Assembly (NCBI GenBank): GCA_947442505.1
Contig: CANEVR010000022.1
Location: forward strand, 1-37,326
Origin: Flavobacteriales bacterium
Lineage (GTDB): Bacteria; Bacteroidota; Bacteroidia; Flavobacteriales_D; Sanyastnellaceae
DNA: 37,326 bases
Reading direction: 5' to 3'
Position 1 is the stretch's first letter, and every line of letters begins with the position of its first letter. The notes beneath the pieces are model-generated. The model ran no database searches and was not told where the DNA came from. It worked only from the letters and a program-made list of their open reading frames with translations. Made by a program: the position numbers and the translations under genes. Shown in pieces: positions 32,324 to 37,326 of this stretch.

Positions 32324-32331
32324 TAATTTTG
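32324..32331 (+). promoter_or_regulatory. -7 promoter element for the LPS glycosyltransferase pair, leaderless
   Basis: TAATTTTG is an exact TAnnTTTG match, and the ATG at 32336 follows 4 bp later. The same geometry is seen at miaE. It would let this pair be expressed separately from rnr, whose stop is only 3 bp upstream. No clear -33 box was seen. Confidence 0.5.
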
Positions 32332-32335
32332 CTTC

Positions 32336-33091
32336 ATGGCTGATTTCAGTGTTGTCATCATCACTTTTAATGAAGAACGCAATATTCAACGTTGTTTGAC
32401 AGCTGCGTTTCAGGTGTCAGATGATGTTGTTGTTTGGGATTCACATTCAAAGGACAATACTGTTCAAATAGCACAGGCAATGGGTGCTCGTGTTTTTAGT
32501 CGTGATTGGCAAGGCTATTCCACCTCGAAAAACTTGGCCAATAATCAAGCGAAGTATGATTGGGTGTTGTCATTGGATGCAGATGAGTGTTTTGACGAAG
32601 TTTTGGTGCATTCGCTTTTAAAATGGAAATTGAATGATCCCGTACCCGCATCCTTTCACCGACTCACCAATTACTGCGGATCATGGATTAGACATTGTGG
32701 TTGGTATCCGGATACAAAATTTAGATTGTTCAATCGGCACGAGGTCAATTGGGAAGGGTTGATTCATGAACATTTACAATCAAAAAGGGACATTACTCCT
32801 GTTGTTTTAAAAGGCAACTGTTTGCATTATAGTTATTATGATCGTGAAGGTCATTATGCCCAGGCTTTGAAATTTGTCACGTTGATGGCCCGTGAGAAAG
32901 TATCAGCAGGAAAGAGAACGACTTGGTGGATGAGATGGTTATCGCCTCTGGCCAAGTTTTTTAATATGTACTTCATTAAGTTGGGAGTTCTGGACGGAAT
33001 AGCAGGATGGCATGTGTGCCTCATTTCTGCTTGGGCGGCTTATCAGAAGTATGCTTTGTGGTATCAGTTTCAATCAGAAAGAGTATCATGA
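32336..33091 (+). CDS. Family 2 glycosyltransferase, WaaE/KdtX-like (LPS core)
   Basis: 251 residues. The GT-A start MADFSVVIITFNEERNIQRC and the DxD motif LSLDADECFDE (D81, D83) are present. The C-terminal half (TNYCGSWIRHCGWYPDTKFRLFNR; WEGLIHEHL) matches the WaaE/KdtX group of LPS inner-core beta-glucosyltransferases. It ends in an amphipathic membrane-associated region. It overlaps the GT9 gene by 4 bp (ATGA), so the two are coupled. The sugar is inferred from the family only. Confidence 0.9.
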   Translation: MADFSVVIITFNEERNIQRCLTAAFQVSDDVVVWDSHSKDNTVQIAQAMGARVFSRDWQGYSTSKNLANNQAKYDWVLSLDADECFDEVLVHSLLKWKLNDPVPASFHRLTNYCGSWIRHCGWYPDTKFRLFNRHEVNWEGLIHEHLQSKRDITPVVLKGNCLHYSYYDREGHYAQALKFVTLMAREKVSAGKRTTWWMRWLSPLAKFFNMYFIKLGVLDGIAGWHVCLISAWAAYQKYALWYQFQSERVS

Positions 33092-34056
33092 GCAATTTCC
33101 AACGAATCATGATTGTGCGCACGGATAGTATCGGCGATGTCATGCTGACCTTGCCCATGGCTTTTTATATCAAACAAATTTTCCCCAACGCTGAGCTTTT
33201 CTTTTTGGGGAAGTCTTATACCGAGGACATTATCGCTCGATGCCTTTGGGTAGATCGGTTTATCAATGCAGATGATTTCCAAACCTTGTCGGAGGCCAAA
33301 GAGATGATGGCAACCTTGCATTTGAATGTTGTGGTTTTTGCATTGCCAGATAAATTTTGGATGAAGGTTTCGCATTTAGCGAGTATTCCAATGCGAATAG
33401 CTACGGGTCACCGTTTGGCCAGTTGGCGCTGGGCAACACACAGACCTATGTTTGGTCGAAAGAATTCAGATTTGCATGAAGCACAATTGAATTTGAAGTT
33501 GCTTGTTCCATTGGGTTTTAAGGACACTCCGAGTATTGAAGAACTGGGTGAATTGAATTTGTTATCCTTTAAAACAACTGAAAAAAGGAGGAGATTGATC
33601 ATTCATCCTTTTTCTCAGGGCAGCGCATTGAATTGGAGTTTGCATCAGTATGACGAGTTGGTAGGGATTTTAAAGGAAGAGGATTGGGAGATGGTGGTAT
33701 CAGGCACTGCCAAGGATGCCCAAAGATTGTCCGATTTTAACGGAGTGCATTTAAATACTATTCCATCCGTTTGCGGTCAGTTCGATTTGGGTGCGTTCAT
33801 GGATTACATAGCAGACAGCGAAATGCTATTGGCTTGCAGTACAGGTCCGCTTCATATTGCTGCAGCAGCAGGAATCAAATCAGTAGGTTTGTATGTGGAC
33901 AGACGACCCATTCATCCTGGACGATGGTCGCCCATTGGTCGGCAGGTTTTTATTGTAAAAGAAGAGGATCAGGGGCAGACGGAGATACTGACTAAGCCAA
34001 GCGAGGTCGCCACTTTTCTGAAGACCACAATGGCGCTCCCAACCACCAAGCAGTAA
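33088..34056 (+). CDS. Family 9 glycosyltransferase (ADP-heptose:LPS heptosyltransferase-like)
   Basis: 322 residues from ATG 33088; the longer open frame from 33007 lies inside the GT2 gene and was not used. The GT-B start IMIVRTDSIGDVMLTLPMAFYIKQIFP and the family block LACSTGPLHIAAAAG (about 248-262) are clear. The family adds heptose or a related sugar to the LPS core at the inner membrane. The last 65 bp overlap, head to head, the 3' end of the O-antigen-ligase-like gene on the other strand, an unusually long overlap between two apparently intact genes. Confidence 0.9.
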   Translation: MSNFQRIMIVRTDSIGDVMLTLPMAFYIKQIFPNAELFFLGKSYTEDIIARCLWVDRFINADDFQTLSEAKEMMATLHLNVVVFALPDKFWMKVSHLASIPMRIATGHRLASWRWATHRPMFGRKNSDLHEAQLNLKLLVPLGFKDTPSIEELGELNLLSFKTTEKRRRLIIHPFSQGSALNWSLHQYDELVGILKEEDWEMVVSGTAKDAQRLSDFNGVHLNTIPSVCGQFDLGAFMDYIADSEMLLACSTGPLHIAAAAGIKSVGLYVDRRPIHPGRWSPIGRQVFIVKEEDQGQTEILTKPSEVATFLKTTMALPTTKQ

Positions 34057-35593
34057 AGAAAGCAATAAAGGTTATTCCAGCCTGCGTTTCAAGCGTGTCT
34101 TCCGTTACCATAGAAAATAATATGATCATGACAAAAATACTCGCAATGAGTGAGCATCTTTTGGCTGCTTTGATGATGTTGTATAAAAAGACAAAGCAAA
34201 AGACCATTCCAAGTACACCCAAGGTTAGTATGATGGTCAAATATTGATTGTGCGTTCGCAGTTGGTATTTGACGAGGAGACCATGGTTATCTTTGGCATA
34301 GGCTTCCTTGATCACATCATTGAGATCTCCGGTGCCTGTTCCCAAAACCCAATTTTCTCTGATCAAGTTCAAGGCATTCTGCCAATAAATAAATCGTTGA
34401 AATAAAGAATAGCCATTGGGTGCATCACCCAAGCGTATCATTTGATATTCAAAAAATATTTTGTCCAATCGGCGTTCTAGACCGTTCATTTCAGAATATT
34501 CACAATTGGGAATGCCCATCTCAATTTCCTTTAATTGTTGATTCGTAAGTGATTGCACTGCGCTCGCATCCTTGGGTTCACCCATCGAACTGATATAACG
34601 AATGAGGGTCTGATGAACGTCTCCTCCGGACAGGTCCTTTTGATTGAAATCAATTTCACTGCGCTCATTCCAAGCGTCAATGAGTTCTTTTTCACAAATA
34701 TTCAAGTGGACCAAATATCCATTCTCAATTTGTCCATGGTCCGGTCGACTTACATACTCATTGCCCAGAATAGTTTTGTCAAGTGCAATTTGATTCGGCT
34801 TGATGGTATTGTAGGCGTTGAAAAGATGAATGATATAGGCCAATCCCAAGAGGGTGAGTAATCCCAATATTCCGATGGTCCAGATCTTATAACGGTAGGA
34901 GAACCTCAGCTTTAAATACCGAACAATAAAAAACAATCCTGCAACGGCTACCAATAAAAGTCCAGTGGCGGATTCTATTAGGACCAAATAGTAAATGAGA
35001 AAAAACGAAAGACCAAAACGGGTAACCGTTTTCCACCATTGGTGAAAGGGGTAAGACCAAAGCAAAGCGATACCTAATGCACTGAAGAGACCCATGCGCA
35101 CATGTGAGGTGAATACGCTGTACTCGCGAATTTGTGATGGGCTAAGTTTTTTAGATACCACCCAATGCGCCAAGGGCATGGCATTGTGAACCAATAATAT
35201 CGATACCAATGCGGAAATGATAATGCCCAGAATAAAGGACCATTCAACGACTCTTCTTTTTTCTTTTTTGAGATCGGTTAAGTAAGCAGGTAATGTAAGC
35301 GATAGCAGCAACAATGGTAATTTTATTCGCAAATCATTCAAACCAAAGTTCCAATTGGAGGACCACAACATTCCGATCATCATCAGCAAATACAAGATTA
35401 CCCAATTTCTTGTGGCTGAGAAGGTGATAAACGCCCAAGGTTTGATTTGCTTGCGTGCGATATCCACCAACCATTGCAGCGTTAAGCCTATGGTGCCAAT
35501 GGACATTAAAACCGGAGACAACGATAGACCAACGACAATGGAAATCAACCATGTCATGAGCAACCAGTGGTGTATGTTGTTTTTGGGCGTCAT
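33992..35593 (-). CDS. O-antigen ligase-like (Wzy/WaaL) membrane protein
   Basis: 533 residues. About 10-12 hydrophobic helices are split by one large loop of about 190 residues (258-450) that carries THNQYL at its end (H448), the position of the conserved periplasmic His of WaaL ligases. The loop is unusually long for the family and hydrophilic. The protein would join a polysaccharide to lipid A-core or polymerise it in the periplasm. Its start overlaps the stop of the S41 protease by 4 bp (ATGA). It ends against the GT9 gene, so LPS genes meet here from both strands. Confidence 0.85.
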   Translation of the reverse strand: MTPKNNIHHWLLMTWLISIVVGLSLSPVLMSIGTIGLTLQWLVDIARKQIKPWAFITFSATRNWVILYLLMMIGMLWSSNWNFGLNDLRIKLPLLLLSLTLPAYLTDLKKEKRRVVEWSFILGIIISALVSILLVHNAMPLAHWVVSKKLSPSQIREYSVFTSHVRMGLFSALGIALLWSYPFHQWWKTVTRFGLSFFLIYYLVLIESATGLLLVAVAGLFFIVRYLKLRFSYRYKIWTIGILGLLTLLGLAYIIHLFNAYNTIKPNQIALDKTILGNEYVSRPDHGQIENGYLVHLNICEKELIDAWNERSEIDFNQKDLSGGDVHQTLIRYISSMGEPKDASAVQSLTNQQLKEIEMGIPNCEYSEMNGLERRLDKIFFEYQMIRLGDAPNGYSLFQRFIYWQNALNLIRENWVLGTGTGDLNDVIKEAYAKDNHGLLVKYQLRTHNQYLTIILTLGVLGMVFCFVFLYNIIKAAKRCSLIASIFVMIILFSMVTEDTLETQAGITFIAFFTAWWLGAPLWSSEKWRPRLA

Positions 35594-37239
35594 GGAAGCA
35601 TTAAAATCTTCTTGTAATCTTGTGACAATACTTCAAGTGATTTTTTTACTACTGGATCGTAATGAATGATTTGTCTGGAGTAGGCTCTTGGATTGCCGGA
35701 CCTTCTGACCATTTCACGTTCCAATAAATACTTCAAATTGGCTTTGTTTTTCTCAAACTCCTTGTTGTTTTCAAAGTAAACTTTTTTCTGCAAGGCCTGG
35801 ATTTCATTGACCAACTCCGGTTTGGATTTTTTCAAAAGCTCTGTTTGCTCATCCCACATTTTGAAATCTTCGCCGATGGCAAAGAAATTGGTTTTCTCTA
35901 GAAATGCTTTAAAAGACTCCAAATCACTTTGTGAAATATTGAAATTGCCGAGCGTATCAATGGCATTGAAATTAGTGGTGCTTTGTGTTACAAAATCAAA
36001 CAAGGCAAATTTCTTGTGAAGATTGTCAAGCCAAGCATTGCCAGATTCTGTATCCACTGTGACATCAGGCAATACACCCCGGCCATCTGTAACAGGTCTA
36101 CCTTTTTTGGTTTTGAACTGCTGAATTTTTTGATCGTCAAGGGCATCTACTTTCCCCGTCTTTTGATCACGGTTGCTGTAGTCCAATCTTTGAACACAAC
36201 GACCACTGGGTGTATAGTATTTGGCCACCGTTAATTTCATTTTTGTATTATATGCCAAATCAACAGTTTGCTGTACCAATCCTTTTCCAAAAGATTCCTT
36301 TCCAATAATAACAGCGCGATCCAAATCTTGAAGGCTGCCTGAGACAATCTCGCTGGCGGATGCACTGTGGTCATCAATTAAAACTACCAGGGGTATATTC
36401 ACATCCAATGGTTCTGCACTGGCCATGTAGGTGTTTTTCCATTCTGCAATTCTTCCTTTTGTCTCCACAATTGGAGAACCCTTAGGAACAAAAAAATTGA
36501 CAATCGAAACGGCCTCTCGCAAAAGTCCACCTCCGTTGCCCCTTAGGTCAAGAATTAAACTATTGATGTCTTGCTTTTTGAGATTTAAAAATGCCTCTCG
36601 TACCTCTGAGGCTGCGGTTTGTGTGAATCCTTCTAACAAGATGTAACCTGTTTTGCTTTCTGGGACAACACCGTAAAAAGGAACATCTTTATTTTTGACC
36701 GACTCTCTTTTGACTTCGATGGTTTCTTCCAATGCTGTCTTCCCTCTTTTCAAAGTCAAAGTCACGGTGCTTCCTGGCTGTCCTTTGATGAGCATCGCCG
36801 ATTCATCGTCTGAGAGGTCTTTTATCCATTTATCTCCAATTTTCACTATAGCATCGCCGATACGTATTCCTGCTTTGTCAGCGCCAAAACCATCATAAAC
36901 ATCTGTGATTAAAACCAAGTCATTTCTTCTTTTGGTATTTATGCCAATGCCACCGTATGCGCCAGTTTGCATGAATGTAGCTTCTTCGATTCGGCTTTCA
37001 GGGTAGTAAACGGTATATGGATCGAGTGATGCCAACATGGCATCTATCGCTTTTTTCATGAGGAATCCAGGCTCGGGCTCATCCACGTAGGCCTCTTGTA
37101 GATTCCGGTAAACATCGGTGAAAATCTCAATGTTCTTGGTAACTTCAAACAGCGTGTCTTTGTAATAAGCTGCTGTGGTCAAGATGAAGACACCAAGAGC
37201 CAATGTTATTTTACTTGCATTGTTCCAATATTTTTTCAT
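35590..37239 (-). CDS. S41 family C-terminal processing peptidase (CtpA/Prc-like)
   Basis: 549 residues. An N-terminal anchor (about 10-26) precedes a helical region, a PDZ domain (about 90-180, GGIGINTKRR to TVTLTLKRG) and the protease core. The catalytic Ser/Lys dyad is visible: S294 in HSASASEIVSG and K319 in GKESFGKG, with the usual 25-residue spacing. The C-terminal extension of about 150 residues after DGRGVLPDV is Lys-rich and typical of the Bacteroidota form. It cleaves C-termini of periplasmic proteins. It is coupled by ATGA to both neighbours: the upstream partial gene and the downstream ligase gene. Confidence 0.93.
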   Translation of the reverse strand: MKKYWNNASKITLALGVFILTTAAYYKDTLFEVTKNIEIFTDVYRNLQEAYVDEPEPGFLMKKAIDAMLASLDPYTVYYPESRIEEATFMQTGAYGGIGINTKRRNDLVLITDVYDGFGADKAGIRIGDAIVKIGDKWIKDLSDDESAMLIKGQPGSTVTLTLKRGKTALEETIEVKRESVKNKDVPFYGVVPESKTGYILLEGFTQTAASEVREAFLNLKKQDINSLILDLRGNGGGLLREAVSIVNFFVPKGSPIVETKGRIAEWKNTYMASAEPLDVNIPLVVLIDDHSASASEIVSGSLQDLDRAVIIGKESFGKGLVQQTVDLAYNTKMKLTVAKYYTPSGRCVQRLDYSNRDQKTGKVDALDDQKIQQFKTKKGRPVTDGRGVLPDVTVDTESGNAWLDNLHKKFALFDFVTQSTTNFNAIDTLGNFNISQSDLESFKAFLEKTNFFAIGEDFKMWDEQTELLKKSKPELVNEIQALQKKVYFENNKEFEKNKANLKYLLEREMVRRSGNPRAYSRQIIHYDPVVKKSLEVLSQDYKKILMLP

Positions 37240-37326
37240 GGCAATTCTTTTAATTGGGCATTGAGGTTGTTCAGTAATAATCCCATCTTCTCATAAACGT
37301 AGGCGTACTCGGGTAATTGCTTTCCA
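37236..37326 (-). CDS. C-terminal end of an unidentified upstream gene (truncated by window edge)
   Basis: The last 29 codons are visible in one open frame (ending YVYEKMGLLLNNLNAQ, then LKELP and TGA). The TGA overlaps the ATG of the S41 protease gene as ATGA, the same coupling seen on the protease's other side, so this is very likely the end of a real gene in the same operon. Too little is visible to name a product. Confidence 0.6.
   Translation of the reverse strand, partial: GKQLPEYAYVYEKMGLLLNNLNAQLKELP

Noticed and set aside
33007-33087. 27-codon extension of the GT9 protein
   Set aside because: It lies inside the GT2 gene; ATG 33088 with ATGA overlap begins exactly at the family N-terminus.
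1-37326. tRNA, rRNA or riboswitch genes
   Set aside because: Nearly all sequence is coding, and the few gaps showed no cloverleaf, rRNA or known riboswitch core on reading.

Overview
The window looks like a chromosomal piece of a member of the Bacteroidota, most likely a Flavobacteriales relative. The lineage call is an inference from several signs: three secreted proteins with C-terminal type IX secretion (T9SS type A) sorting domains, two TonB-dependent receptors with an N-terminal carboxypeptidase-regulatory-like domain, a DUF2480 protein, an HU(CCDC81-like)+SPOR protein, the Bacteroidota form of DnaE2, and promoters that fit the Bacteroidota consensus (TTTG, then TAnnTTTG) set so close to start codons that several mRNAs should be leaderless. 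No rRNA, tRNA, CRISPR array or prophage was seen.

Layout. (1) 1-2028: 3' part of a T9SS-secreted protein with 46-residue calcium-binding-type repeats; its last 330 bp carry palindromic repeats inside the coding sequence and one that supplies the stop codon. (2) 2029-2461: non-coding, with an 84% identical 37-nt inverted repeat. (3) 2462-8590: tightly packed SRAP/HMCES-like protein, DnaE2-type polymerase and TonB receptor; the first two form a DNA-damage-tolerance pair. (4) 8591-12018, minus strand: a T9SS protein, a clear terminator, then peptidyl-tRNA hydrolase. (5) 12118-14978: ispD and an exported oligopeptidase B-like protease. (6) 14980-19796, minus strand: TonB receptor, kdsB, HU-SPOR envelope protein and HAD phosphatase, coupled by ATGA and TAATG overlaps. 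(7) 19936-26052: a giant SBBP beta-propeller T9SS protein, a lipoprotein, dxs and a DUF2480 protein. (8) 26053-27532: a mobile-element island with six evenly spaced hairpin repeats, an intact IS200-like HUH transposase and a second HUH-fold protein that has lost its catalytic residues. (9) 27549-30108: an orphan sensor kinase facing a GNAT acetyltransferase and MiaE. (10) 30198-37326: RNase R, two LPS glycosyltransferases, then (minus strand) an S41 protease and an O-antigen-ligase-like protein.

Themes. Envelope building recurs: kdsB activates Kdo, the GT2/GT9 pair would extend the LPS core, and the WaaL-like protein would attach a polymer. ispD and dxs are two steps of the MEP isoprenoid pathway, in separate operons. 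The least ordinary parts are the SRAP protein ending in a bacterial sliding-clamp motif next to DnaE2, the REP-like hairpin array with covarying stems beside its probable HUH transposase, the dead HUH paralogue next to it, and the palindromes that have entered a coding sequence at the 5' end of the window.
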